From: Shouchella clausii
Lineage (GTDB): Bacteria; Bacillota; Bacilli; Bacillales; Bacillaceae_D
Assembly: GCF_002250115.1 (NCBI RefSeq)
Contig: NZ_CP019985.1
Coordinates: 930,001 to 994,000 of the forward strand
Length of the DNA: 64,000 nt
Direction: 5' to 3'
The notes below the pieces were generated by a model that was not told the DNA's origin, did no database searches, and saw only the letters and a program-made list of their open reading frames with translations. How positions within the stretch are numbered: position 1 is the stretch's first letter; each line of letters opens with the position of its first letter. The position numbers were made by a program, and so were the translations under genes. Positions 26,679-35,340 of this stretch are shown here, piece by piece.

Positions 26679-27650
26679 TCATTGAGGCGGCGAAGATCGA
26701 TGTTTTTTTCGATAAACGAGCGGAGTTGTATGAAAATGCTTCTTAAAAATTTGATAAAAATAGCTGAAGTTGTCATAGCCAATTTCTTGCGCAATAACCG
26801 ATACAGGCACATCCGATTGAACGAGCAACTCCTTTGCTATGTCCAATCTCCTTTCTTGTAACAGCGCTTTAAACGTTTTCCCAGTCTGCTTTTTGATGAC
26901 TTTGCTGAGCAAGTAATGGGGCTGGTTCAGCCGTTCAGCTAGCTCATATAGAGAAGCATGTTTGTACTGTTCGTCGATATAAGCAAACGTTTGCCGAATC
27001 CATTGGTTGTGCAGAGAAGGCTTTGGTCTGCCATCTAATGTATTCGCTTTCTTTGCTAACTCAATCATGAGCATGCCGACATACAACTTAATAGACGCTT
27101 GCGAGTAAGCGTCTGGCTCCATCATTTCCTCAACCATTTTCCGCAGCAGTTGTTGCACAGACTCTTCTTTTGCACATTTAAAATAGAGGAACTGGCCAAA
27201 CGGTTCGCCACCATGAATGCTGTCGATAAGGAATGAATAAAAGGGCCCTTCCACATTTAAAAAAGAGAAAATATAATTAAAAAAAGACGGCTGAATAATA
27301 AAATTAATGATAATATCTTCTGTACCGCATGCCTCTATCTGGTGTTCAATATGCTGGTTCAACACAACCAGCTCCCCTTTTTGCAATTCGACTGCACGAT
27401 CGCCAATCGTTTGCTTTAAACTGCCGTTATAGACATAATTCATTTCAATGTAGTCATGCCTGTGTGGAGGAAAATCAATAAAACGCGTATGCTTGCGGAT
27501 CATGATTTCTGTCCCTGGGGCAAGAAACTTATTGGCTTCAATAATAAATTGTTGCTTTGACGTATAACGTGCTTTCATTACACGCCGATATTCAAGAATG
27601 TCTTTTTCTTCCTCTGTAAGCGGCAACATTTTTTCAAGCAACCCCACCAT
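26679..27650 (-). CDS. AraC-family regulator, probable activator of the rhamnose operon
   Basis: The product is 323 aa. ATG 27650 follows AAAAAGGAGGACCA. A cupin sensor domain lies at about 50-140 (HTRFIDFPPHRHDYIEMNYVYNGSLKQTIG...GELVVLNQHIEHQI). The AraC domain is at about 215-315: YELAERLNQPHYLLSKVIKKQTG, LLQERRLDIAKELL and VSVIAQEIGYDNFSYFYQIFKKHFHTTP. It lies directly upstream of rhaBA on the same strand, 248 nt away, with a repeat element between. Control of the rhamnose genes in response to L-rhamnose is the obvious reading; sequence alone cannot equate it with enterobacterial RhaS or RhaR. Confidence 0.84.
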   Translation of the reverse strand: MVGLLEKMLPLTEEEKDILEYRRVMKARYTSKQQFIIEANKFLAPGTEIMIRKHTRFIDFPPHRHDYIEMNYVYNGSLKQTIGDRAVELQKGELVVLNQHIEHQIEACGTEDIIINFIIQPSFFNYIFSFLNVEGPFYSFLIDSIHGGEPFGQFLYFKCAKEESVQQLLRKMVEEMMEPDAYSQASIKLYVGMLMIELAKKANTLDGRPKPSLHNQWIRQTFAYIDEQYKHASLYELAERLNQPHYLLSKVIKKQTGKTFKALLQERRLDIAKELLVQSDVPVSVIAQEIGYDNFSYFYQIFKKHFHTTPLVYRKKHRSSPPQ

Positions 27651-28004
27651 TGGTCCTCCTTTTTCGTCGTCTTGCTTGTCTAGTCTCTGATAGACTACTA
27701 TCTACTGATCTTGCATCGGCTTTTTTCCTCAGCACGCCTAGGGGCACTTGTTCAACCATGCCGCTACAGCTGTGCTGTCATTGTATATATATGGACTTCA
27801 AGATTCGACTTGGCCCTTTTTAAACCAAATTCAACAAAGAAAAAGGTAAATCCTTCTTTTACTGGATATGAACTCAAACGCCACCATGAATATATATTCG
27901 TTTTTAGCAATTAAACTATTGATAAATGCAAGGACAACGTTTAATATAATAAGAATTAATGAATTTTTATACAAAAATCTTATGCAACAGGAGCACAACA
28001 GACG

Positions 28005-29420
28005 ATGAAGAAAAAAGGAATGACTACTACTGACTTCTTTGGACTGGCATTCGGCAGCACGATCGGCATCGGTTGGGTAATCTCTGTTCCCCAATGGATG
28101 GCCTCGGCAGGAAGCTTAGGCGCAATCATTGCCTTAGCAGCGACAATACTGCTTGTCATTCCAATTGGCTTTGTTTATGGAGAGCTCACGTCCAGTCTAA
28201 AATTAAGCGGAGGCGAATTTGCCTATACCCATTTTGCACTTGGCAAATGGCCAGCATTTATTTGTGGCTGGTTTCTGATCTTAGGCTACCTTATTATCTT
28301 GCCATGGGTTGCGATTTCCGTGCCGCTCTTGTTCGCTTACGTTTTTCCGCTATTAAACTCGTATCCCCTTTACACGCTAATGGGACAAGTCGTCTATTTG
28401 CCCCACATTCTGCTCAGTTTGGCGATGATCTTCGGTCTATCTTGGTTAAACTACCGCGGCGCGAAATTGTCGGCACGCTTTCAAACGATTGCTACAGCGA
28501 TGATGCTCGTCACATTCCTTGCTTTTTTAGGTGGCGGCTTTTTCCTAGGCGATCCTCAGAATGCAGCACCTTTGTTGCAGACAGAAAATGGGCATGCGTT
28601 AAGCGGCATCATTTTAGCGGTCTCCTCGATTCTATTTTTTATGAATGGCTTTGATACTGTTTCAAAAACAGTCGACGAAGCTGAAGCAAGCATTAACTAC
28701 AAAAACTTAGGCAAAGTCACCGTCGGGACAATCCTTTTAGGCGGTGGGCTGTATATGGTTATTGTCCTTGCTTCTGCCTTTTTAATGCCTGCATCTGAAA
28801 TGGGGGAAATGGGGGCGCTTCCTCTTATCCATGCACTGGAAGCCCGTTCAGGTTCAATGCTATTGCCGCTTATTGTCGTATTTGGCGTGCTGCTTGGCGT
28901 CATTACGACATTCAATGGCTTTTTACTGGCCGGCAGCCGCCTGATTCAATCATTTGCGGCTCGCGGTTTTATCCCTAAAGGATTTGCGGCAGAGCATACT
29001 CGTTATAAAACGCCTCACACAACGGTGTGGGCAATGGCGGCCTTTTCTATTGTCGGAACCTTATTTGGCAGTGGCGCACTACTCCCACTCGTTATTATGG
29101 GAGGGATTGCTTTTCTCATTGCATGGTTTTGTATGGCATTTGCGGCTGTCACCATTCGCCTCAAACAGCCACATTTACAAAAACCATATAAAATGCCAGG
29201 CGGCATCTACATGGCTTTTGCCGCTACACTTTTTTCAGCGATCTTGCTAGCCGCAATGCTGATTCCTGGAACGCCGATTTCGATGGGCATGACGGAGTAT
29301 GTCCTCTTTTTCATCTGGCTCGCAGTTGGAGCTGTCCTTTATGTTTGCTACACACGCCGCAGTGTCCCAAACAAAGTAGAAGTTACACATCTAGAAGACA
29401 AAGGAGTGCATCAAGCATGA
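28005..29420 (+). CDS. Amino acid permease, APC family
   Basis: The 471-aa membrane protein has about twelve helices and APC features: FFGLAFGSTIGIGWVISVPQWM in helix 1 (the unwound GSTIGIGW substrate loop), KLSGGEFAYTHFALGKWPAF, and ILFFMNGFDTVSKTVDEAE. It imports an amino acid or amine. ATG 28005 follows CAGGAG. The stop overlaps the start of the ureohydrolase gene by 4 nt (ATGA), so the two are translationally coupled, and the likely cargo is a guanidino compound such as arginine, agmatine or a guanidino acid. This substrate is inferred from the partner gene. Confidence 0.85.
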   Translation: MKKKGMTTTDFFGLAFGSTIGIGWVISVPQWMASAGSLGAIIALAATILLVIPIGFVYGELTSSLKLSGGEFAYTHFALGKWPAFICGWFLILGYLIILPWVAISVPLLFAYVFPLLNSYPLYTLMGQVVYLPHILLSLAMIFGLSWLNYRGAKLSARFQTIATAMMLVTFLAFLGGGFFLGDPQNAAPLLQTENGHALSGIILAVSSILFFMNGFDTVSKTVDEAEASINYKNLGKVTVGTILLGGGLYMVIVLASAFLMPASEMGEMGALPLIHALEARSGSMLLPLIVVFGVLLGVITTFNGFLLAGSRLIQSFAARGFIPKGFAAEHTRYKTPHTTVWAMAAFSIVGTLFGSGALLPLVIMGGIAFLIAWFCMAFAAVTIRLKQPHLQKPYKMPGGIYMAFAATLFSAILLAAMLIPGTPISMGMTEYVLFFIWLAVGAVLYVCYTRRSVPNKVEVTHLEDKGVHQA

Positions 29421-30319
29421 AACTATATTCTACTTTTGGCATAGTCGGTTTCCCTTGGGATGGAGGGGCCTCCCTCGGACGGCCCGGGTCGCGGTTTGCT
29501 CCCGAAAAAATACGAGAAGCGTTTGCCTGGTTCGCCAATCGCATCGAAAACAACCAAGTGTACAATGTAGAAAAGCGAAAAACGTTCACATTGCCGAAAA
29601 ATGCGTTAACCGATTATGGCAATATCGAAATTGCCGCCTATAGCACAGACCAAACGTTTGCACATGCAGAAGCAAAACTGAAAGCAGTGCTTGCTGAAAA
29701 TGCCTTTCCCTTTGTGCTAGGAGGCGACCACTCGATTTCCTACCCGCTCATTAAAGCGCTGCACGACCAGAACCTTGGAAAGCGGATAGGCATTATCCAG
29801 TTTGATGCCCATCTTGACCTCGTTGACGAATCCCCTGTCCAAGGGAGGTTTTCACAAAGCAGTCAAATGCGCAGAGCAATTGAGCTTGAACATGTTTCTG
29901 CTAAAGACATTGTCCAAGTAGGGGTACGCAGTTATAATTACCCTTGGTACGCCAGCTATTTAAAAGACATCGGCATCCACCAAATTACCGCACAAGAAGT
30001 TCACCAGTCTGATCCACTGGCCATTGCCGAACAGATTAAAGCCGTAATGGAAAACGTCGATCTCGTTTATTTAACATATGATATGGATGTTCTCGATCCG
30101 GCATACGCACCAGGAGTCGGCGCCAACGAACCAGGCGGGCTGACGCCTGTTCAAAGTTTCGCGATTTTAGATGCATTGTACCCCATCGTTGATGCGTTTG
30201 ATATTGCAGAGGTCAATCCCCTGTATGACCATCAGGACATCACTACTGCTATGGCGGCGCGCATTATGTTTGATTGTTTTGTCGCTAGGATGGAATGTGG
30301 GGAAAACGCTCAAACATAA
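29417..30319 (+). CDS. Ureohydrolase (agmatinase/arginase family) of uncertain substrate
   Basis: The 300-aa enzyme has all manganese ligands of the family: GGDHS (His), FDAHLD (Asp-His-Asp) and TYDMDVLDPAYAPG (two Asp). The agmatinase-type loop after that is GVGANEPGG rather than GTGTPEPGG, and the N-terminus GFPWDGGASLGRPGSRFAPEKIREAF resembles agmatinase and guanidinobutyrase groups. It would release urea, or formamide in formiminoglutamase, from a guanidino or formimino compound. The divergent loop makes plain agmatinase less certain. It is coupled to an APC permease and ends at a strong terminator, so the two genes form a small uptake-and-hydrolysis operon. Confidence 0.82.
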   Translation: MKLYSTFGIVGFPWDGGASLGRPGSRFAPEKIREAFAWFANRIENNQVYNVEKRKTFTLPKNALTDYGNIEIAAYSTDQTFAHAEAKLKAVLAENAFPFVLGGDHSISYPLIKALHDQNLGKRIGIIQFDAHLDLVDESPVQGRFSQSSQMRRAIELEHVSAKDIVQVGVRSYNYPWYASYLKDIGIHQITAQEVHQSDPLAIAEQIKAVMENVDLVYLTYDMDVLDPAYAPGVGANEPGGLTPVQSFAILDALYPIVDAFDIAEVNPLYDHQDITTAMAARIMFDCFVARMECGENAQT

Positions 30320-30322
30320 GCA

Positions 30323-30368
30323 ACAACAGCGATTTAAACAAGACATGTTTAAATCGCTGTTGTCTTTT
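30323..30368 (+). terminator. Intrinsic terminator after the ureohydrolase gene
   Basis: A perfect 18-bp stem (ACAACAGCGATTTAAACA and its complement) with a 4-nt loop is followed by CTTTTAT. Its end touches the stop of the converging VOC gene. Confidence 0.85.
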
Positions 30369-30744
30369 ATACAAACAAACTAATTAAATTCCCATCTGGG
30401 TCTTGGACAATCGCATAACGTTGCCCCCAAAAGGCATCCCATGGCTCTTTATAGCCAACATAGCCTTTGTCGACAATCTTCGCATAAAGCTGGTCCAGCG
30501 CTTCCCTGCTTTCACAACGAAAGGCCAGTTCAACCCGGTGCCCGGTTGGCTCTTCCCAGCTGCCGTAAATTCCCTTTGCCATTTCCAGCTTATCAAACGC
30601 CAGGCGAACGCCTTCCTGGTCAATTTCAACGTGCATGTCGTCATTGTGCGTTTCCGCTATTTGAAAGCCAAGCACCCGGTAGAAATCAAGTGCTTCTCTC
30701 ATATTGGCAACCACAATTCCGACCATATCTAATTTTATCGTCAT
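30367..30744 (-). CDS. VOC-superfamily (glyoxalase/bleomycin resistance-like) protein
   Basis: The product is 125 aa from ATG 30744 (AAAGGAG at 8 nt); the frame continues to 30762 without support. It has the paired beta-alpha-beta-beta-beta modules: LDMVGIVVANMREALDFYRVLGFQIAE, then PTGHRVELAFRCESREALDQLYAKI and QRYAIVQDPDGNLISLFV. Metal-ligand positions include the His/Glu of HVEIDQEGVRLAF and the final DPDGN turn. Such proteins detoxify metabolites or bind drugs. No neighbour points to a substrate. It stands alone between a converging terminator and an AraC gene on the same strand. Confidence 0.8.
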   Translation of the reverse strand: MTIKLDMVGIVVANMREALDFYRVLGFQIAETHNDDMHVEIDQEGVRLAFDKLEMAKGIYGSWEEPTGHRVELAFRCESREALDQLYAKIVDKGYVGYKEPWDAFWGQRYAIVQDPDGNLISLFV

Positions 30745-30821
30745 AACAAATACTCCTTTCAATAGGCTATAAGGCCATTATTGCCTATTATCCCAATCGG
30801 AGCTTGAAAAAACCGGACAAC

Positions 30822-31643
30822 TTAACGATTTGTTGTTTGGCACGCAATTTGTGCCATTACTGTCTGCGGAGCCAACCCGTAAAAACGCTTAAATTGCTTC
30901 GACAAATGGGCATGGTCGGCATAACCGTATAATAGAGCCAAATCAGCAAGACGTGCATGGACGTTTTGCTGCAAGCCTGCTAACAAACTCTGGAATTGGA
31001 CGACTTCCAATACTTCTTTCGGGGAAGCGCCGAGCTCATGGGCAAACGTACGGCGCACAGTCCGCTCGCTGTAATATTCCATTTCTGCAAGCTTACGGAC
31101 AGAGAGCATACCTTTGTTTGCAAAAATATGACCCATGCAGCGCTCAAACAAGCGTTCGGGTCGATACGCTTTATCTAGTTTTCTTCGTAAGAGCGCCTCA
31201 ACGACTGCAATTCTTTCCTTCATATCGCGAGCTTGTGCGATTGTCTCGGTAATTTCAAAGGCTGGATTTCCCCATACTAGCTCTAGTTCAATGCCTTCAT
31301 CTCTAAAATCAGCAGGGTGGTGGCGCAGTAATGTATGGACCGAATCCGAATAGAAGCGGATTCCGAAAGAAGAAGTTGGCTCTGTCAACGGCAAAACGTC
31401 AAATCGATTCATAAAACCGGCCACAAATGCCTGCGCGTTATTGTCACTGATCGTAACAATTAAATCGACGCATCCATCTGGAAGAATACGATGGTGTCGC
31501 GCTTTCCCTCCTTGAAACGAGCTCGTCCAATAACAGGCAACATAGGCGGATAAATCAAAGCTTGGCGCATACTCAGCATATTGGTAGCTATGATCGCTTT
31601 CTTGCTGCAACAATGGCGCCTGAACAGGACGAAACAAGCGCAT
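30822..31643 (-). CDS. AraC-family regulator with DUF6597-type N-terminal domain
   Basis: The product is 273 aa from ATG 31643 after GAGGGGG. The N-terminal part (SAYVACYWTSSF...RILPDGCVDLIVTI...FGIRFYSDSVHTLL) is the cupin-like DUF6597 domain common in this AraC group. The C-terminal HTH (VRKLAEMEYYSERTVRRTFAHELGASPKEVLEVVQFQ and ADLALLYGYADHAHLSKQFKRFYGLAP) completes it. It lies 77 nt upstream of the VOC gene on the same strand and may regulate it. It is distinct from the sugar-type AraC proteins elsewhere in the window. Ligand unknown. Confidence 0.82.
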   Translation of the reverse strand: MRLFRPVQAPLLQQESDHSYQYAEYAPSFDLSAYVACYWTSSFQGGKARHHRILPDGCVDLIVTISDNNAQAFVAGFMNRFDVLPLTEPTSSFGIRFYSDSVHTLLRHHPADFRDEGIELELVWGNPAFEITETIAQARDMKERIAVVEALLRRKLDKAYRPERLFERCMGHIFANKGMLSVRKLAEMEYYSERTVRRTFAHELGASPKEVLEVVQFQSLLAGLQQNVHARLADLALLYGYADHAHLSKQFKRFYGLAPQTVMAQIACQTTNR

Positions 31644-31722
31644 ACACGGCCCCCTCTCTTCCAACGTACATGTAGTCTACTTCTTGGCTTCATGATACAG
31701 TGCTTTTCAGCTAATCCAAAGA

Positions 31723-32514
31723 TTACAAGGCTTTCACTAATCCGCCGTCGACGAGAAACGCTTGTCCAGTCACATACGTATTGGCTCCAGAGCAGAGAAA
31801 AACGGCATGCTTGGCAAACTCCTCTGGTTTGCCGTAACGCCCAAGAGGGATGCTTTTTTCTGAAGCCTGTTTTACGTCTTCGTATGGCATTTGCTTTTCT
31901 TTTGCGGCTAAACGGTCGAGGCTTTCAACCCGGTCCGTGGCAATGCGTCCTGGACCTAACGTATTAATGAGAATGTTGTCTTTAGCCAACTCTTGCGCTA
32001 GGCTTTTGGCAAGGCCTAGTACCCCCGCGCGGAACGTATTTGACAACAGCAAATTGTCAAGTGACTGTTTTATCGACGAAGACGTGACATTCAATATATG
32101 GCCGCCGCCTTGCGCCCTCATGTACGGCAGCACGCCACGGATGGCGCGCACGTAGCTTAGTAAGTTTAATTCGTAAGCATTTTGCCAGTCGCTATCTTCA
32201 AACTGGTCGATTCCCCCAGCCGGCGGACCTCCAGAATTGTTAATTAAGACATCGATAGCCCCGTGTTTTTCGTTTGCAAAAGACAGCGCTGCCTCAATAT
32301 CTTCTGCCCTAGTCATATCGCAGCGGCAACACGCAATTTGGGGATTTCCTGTATGCGCCTGTATTTCTCCCACTACTGTCTCCAATGCGGCGATATCACG
32401 GCTAGCAAGCACAACGCTCGCTCCTTCTGCCGCAAATTCGCCAGCAATCGCCCGACCAATTCCTTTGCTTGAAGCAAACACAAGTACCGATTTGCCTTTG
32501 ACGTTTAAATCCAT
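31723..32514 (-). CDS. Short-chain dehydrogenase/reductase
   Basis: The 263-aa enzyme begins MDLNVKGKSVLVFASSKGIGRAIAGEF; the cofactor loop reads ASSKGIG where most SDRs have TGxxxGIG. Then come CDMT, VLINNSGGP and INTLGPGRIATDR, ending GQAFLVDGGLVKAL. The position of the usual YxxxK is SNTFRAGVLGLAK: the serine pair is present (VTSSS), but Tyr is replaced by Phe (TFRAG), so the classical Tyr-Lys pair is lost. This pattern occurs in the FabG-like YvaG/YkvO group. ATG 32514 or ATG 32520 fits AAGGAGAGG. No operon partner is seen. Confidence 0.78.
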   Translation of the reverse strand: MDLNVKGKSVLVFASSKGIGRAIAGEFAAEGASVVLASRDIAALETVVGEIQAHTGNPQIACCRCDMTRAEDIEAALSFANEKHGAIDVLINNSGGPPAGGIDQFEDSDWQNAYELNLLSYVRAIRGVLPYMRAQGGGHILNVTSSSIKQSLDNLLLSNTFRAGVLGLAKSLAQELAKDNILINTLGPGRIATDRVESLDRLAAKEKQMPYEDVKQASEKSIPLGRYGKPEEFAKHAVFLCSGANTYVTGQAFLVDGGLVKAL

Positions 32515-32710
32515 AACCATGCCTCTCCTTCCCCTTCGGTGATTTGGTTTCATTTTAATGTCATTCCATTTACTTTTCAATCTGTTATCATCGGACTTAT
32601 CGGTCATTCATTAAACGTTTGATTAACTAATACCAGCGCTCCCTACAACATTTGACGCCCTTTGCTCTATATTCTTCATTAACAGAGACGCTCCTCCTTT
32701 TTGAACGTGG

Positions 32711-32739
32711 AAAAAACCTTGCACGTTGAGCGCAAGGTT
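32711..32739 (-). terminator. Intrinsic terminator of the acidic lipoprotein gene
   Basis: On the minus strand AACCTTGC and GCAAGGTT pair around a 9-nt loop and run into TTTTTT. It lies about 70 nt after the stop at 32809. Confidence 0.8.
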
Positions 32740-32808
32740 CAGCCTGTAGATAACGCGTTTCCCGCAAGCGTTTTCTATTTAGGGTAATGGTGTCAGACTT
32801 ATTGGCAC

Positions 32809-33963
32809 TTATAAAGTTGTCTCAATTGATTCGATCGTTACAGAACCATCATCATGCATTACGGTGCCTATTGTAATCGCTGCCCCGTGCTCAAATTCCT
32901 TATCAAGATCGCGCTTTTGCAATTGTTTCGACAAGTCGTAAATGACTTCTTGGTGGGGGATGTAAACAAGGATGCTTTGCTTGTTTTCCCCTGTATAGCC
33001 TAAAAAGGTTGCGTCCACAAACTGGGCCCGTTCCCCTTCATCAGGAGTATATGTAATAAAGAAGGTTGAAACTTCATTTTCGCCATTTTGTTCTGTAAAG
33101 TAGATGCTTAAAACCATGCCAGTACGCACGGATTCAAAACTTGTCTCTAAACCTTCGCTAAGGACAAACCATTTGGGGCCGTATTCGGTTTCGATCGCAA
33201 AGCGGTTGCCGTTAATGTCGACTACTTGGCCGTGATTGTTCCATTGGATTATCTCCTGATTGACCGGGCTTTCTTGTTGATCTAGATCACTGCTTTCATT
33301 CTCTCGTTCTCCTGTTTCATCTTGTGATGTTGATTCTGTTTCTGCCACGCTGCCACCATCCTTTTCCGCCTCATTATTGGCTGCAAGGCCTTCCAATTTA
33401 TTTAAAGAATCATCATTCAACGTATCATTTGTCGTTTCTGTGCCGCGGCTACTCGAATCATCCTCTCCAGCAAATGTTGTTGTTTCTTTTGAATATGTTT
33501 GCTTCTGCGCTGGTTCCGCTTTGTCCAACTTGGTATGTTCAAATGTTGCTTCGGGACTGCCTGTTTCATTATCGGTTTCGAGACTTTCTTCATATGTAGG
33601 GTCACTGGTTGTTTTAAATCCATAAACATTCGTTTCTATGTCACCATCTTTAAGTGTATATAAAAATGTACCTGTATTGCTGGTTCGCTTCTCGACTAGC
33701 GAGGCCAACAGCATTTTATACGCTATTGGCGATTGCCTAATGGCAGGAGCTTCTAAAAAATTCCCTTGGGCAGCAATGGCTACTTGTTCAACACCAGTTC
33801 CTATTGCCGGTAAATCAGCAGAAGCCATAGCCGAACTTTGGGAGCAACCTGCCATACCAATCGCTACAGAGGACAGGACACCTGCTTTCGTCCTTTCCAT
33901 ACGTTGAACTCGCTTTTTTTGTTTATCCGTTCGGGCTGTTTCCACCCTAGATAACGTTGACAT
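32809..33963 (-). CDS. Unrecognised acidic putative lipoprotein
   Basis: The product is 384 aa from ATG 33963, 8-9 nt after GAGGAG. Residues 1-28 are strongly basic (RVETARTDKQKKRVQRMERTK). A short hydrophobic stretch ending GMAGC-SQSS follows, a possible lipobox with Cys at about 39. Residues about 120-245 are a low-complexity Asp/Glu/Ser/Thr/Asn linker. The C-terminal 140 residues look like two small beta modules (VVDINGNRFAIETEYGPKWF and FLGYTGENKQSILVYIPHQE). I do not recognise the family. The long basic N-region is unusual for a lipoprotein, so the signal is not certain. It has its own terminator and no operon partners. Confidence 0.6.
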   Translation of the reverse strand: MSTLSRVETARTDKQKKRVQRMERTKAGVLSSVAIGMAGCSQSSAMASADLPAIGTGVEQVAIAAQGNFLEAPAIRQSPIAYKMLLASLVEKRTSNTGTFLYTLKDGDIETNVYGFKTTSDPTYEESLETDNETGSPEATFEHTKLDKAEPAQKQTYSKETTTFAGEDDSSSRGTETTNDTLNDDSLNKLEGLAANNEAEKDGGSVAETESTSQDETGERENESSDLDQQESPVNQEIIQWNNHGQVVDINGNRFAIETEYGPKWFVLSEGLETSFESVRTGMVLSIYFTEQNGENEVSTFFITYTPDEGERAQFVDATFLGYTGENKQSILVYIPHQEVIYDLSKQLQKRDLDKEFEHGAAITIGTVMHDDGSVTIESIETTL

Positions 33964-34235
33964 TCCAATCACTCCTCTCGTATTAAAGTAGCCTCTTAGT
34001 AGTAGGTCATAACTTCTTCTTTCCACCAAGAAGCATAGCTTGAAATTAAAAGGCTTTCAATAGTCCAGAGTCCATAGTCGTATAGCCTAGCACTTAAAAC
34101 CACTCATTTTGCTCTGCATCATTTTGAATGAAGCGCCTTATATTCCAAAATATACCTTTCAAACTTTTTAATTATAGTAAATTAAAGGAAATTACTGGTT
34201 CTAAGATCCTGTTCTCTCTCTATATCAACTTGCAA

Positions 34236-34415
34236 TCAAGCTTTGCCATATAAGCCAAAAGGCACTTTTCCGGCTATATTTCTTTTTACCGCCCGAATAA
34301 AGAACGTACGTTCCTGTAAATGTAGGAAATCAGACTTATTATACACCTCAATTCGTGCTCTTTCTCCGCATATCGCTAATGTTTTCGGGACATAAACAGT
34401 CCATTTCGCCAACAT
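34236..34415 (-). CDS. Short ORF (59 codons), possible small or decayed gene
   Basis: It begins ATG 34415 with MLAKWTVYVPKTLAICGE and ends FGLYGKA. Composition is protein-like, with 20% Lys/Arg and alternating hydrophobics (RIEVYNK, RTFFIRAVK). There is no clear ribosome site and an in-frame TGA lies 11 codons upstream. It is downstream of the ykoP-like gene on the same strand and may be a remnant of a longer gene. The rest of the 604-nt gap (33964-34567) is AT-rich with nothing I can name. Confidence 0.25.
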   Translation of the reverse strand: MLAKWTVYVPKTLAICGERARIEVYNKSDFLHLQERTFFIRAVKRNIAGKVPFGLYGKA

Positions 34416-34567
34416 CTTTTGTTCCAGAAAAAATTCGTTCCCTCAATTAAGGCACATATACTCAGGCCTTTTATCATTAGTAGGTATTTTTTAATGGCAA
34501 ATTTAAAAACTAAGTAAAAATTCCTGAGTTAAATGGCTATATCGTGATGGCAGTGTCTTGTCATGCT

Positions 34568-35146
34568 TTAGGACTGCACTAGCTTTGGGCCATACTTTTC
34601 CAACAGCCGTTGTTTAGACAAAAACACGTACATCGGGGAAGGCGTTTTCCGTGATTTAGTAGGAAACTTTGACATGGAAAGCAAAAAAATCGGATGTTGC
34701 GATAACCTTTTTACCCCCTTATAAAAGCGATTTCGAATAGGGTGTGATTCAAACCCGAGCCGCTCACAGCCCCTGTTTAACATCGTTACGCCAATAATCC
34801 CTTTGATGTCCTCCGCATTGGCTTGCCTCTCTATGTAAAAAGCGAGAGGAGGCATCGACTCTTTTACTTTTTGCACTAAAACTGTTGCCTTTTTTAAATC
34901 GTTATCAATGGCAAACAGTTCTCTAATTAAGCGAACATTATGCAAGTGAATTTTTATGAGCACATCATTTTTGCAAATTTCCTGTCCATCTGCCAAACAG
35001 ATTTTCGGCCCTTTATAGCGAATTTGCTTGATTCGAAAAATGGTTGTATTGGTTTTCGCATTTTCTGGATAATGAAGCCGGGAAATATAAAAATAAATTG
35101 GATCAAGCACACTCCAAGCTGATAAAAAGTATAGTTTAAGTTTCAT
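34568..35146 (-). CDS. ykoP: YkoP-like protein of unknown function
   Basis: The product is 192 aa from ATG 35146 after AGGAG. It is basic, with the YkoP family pattern: MKLKLYFLSAWSVLDPIYFYISRL, FRIKQIRYKGPKICLADG, and NDVLIKIHLHNVRLIRELF. A long charged helix and a C-terminal FLSKQRLLEKYG follow. In B. subtilis ykoP lies with envelope/glycan genes, and related domains are found beside polysaccharide deacetylases, but no activity is assigned. No signal peptide. It is isolated, with gaps on both sides. The family name is from recall and fairly sure. Confidence 0.65.
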   Translation of the reverse strand: MKLKLYFLSAWSVLDPIYFYISRLHYPENAKTNTTIFRIKQIRYKGPKICLADGQEICKNDVLIKIHLHNVRLIRELFAIDNDLKKATVLVQKVKESMPPLAFYIERQANAEDIKGIIGVTMLNRGCERLGFESHPIRNRFYKGVKRLSQHPIFLLSMSKFPTKSRKTPSPMYVFLSKQRLLEKYGPKLVQS

Positions 35147-35340
35147 CACGATCTCCTATTTGCCAATGGGGTCCTTTCAGACATTATGATGCGAAATAGG
35201 AAAGATGAATATAGATGGGAATTTTAGGGATGATGTTGCCTTTCACCCACATATGTTTTCCCACGTTCTAGTAGCTCGGAAAATCTTTATGTCTTATGAT
35301 TTTTTCAATCGCCAACAGAAGCCTAAACAAAGACAGCCTT

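Noticed and set aside
32743-32790. Third copy of the 125-nt repeat
   Set aside because: CTAAATAGAAAACGCTTGC on the minus strand matches the left end only; the interior and right end are absent, so it is not counted.
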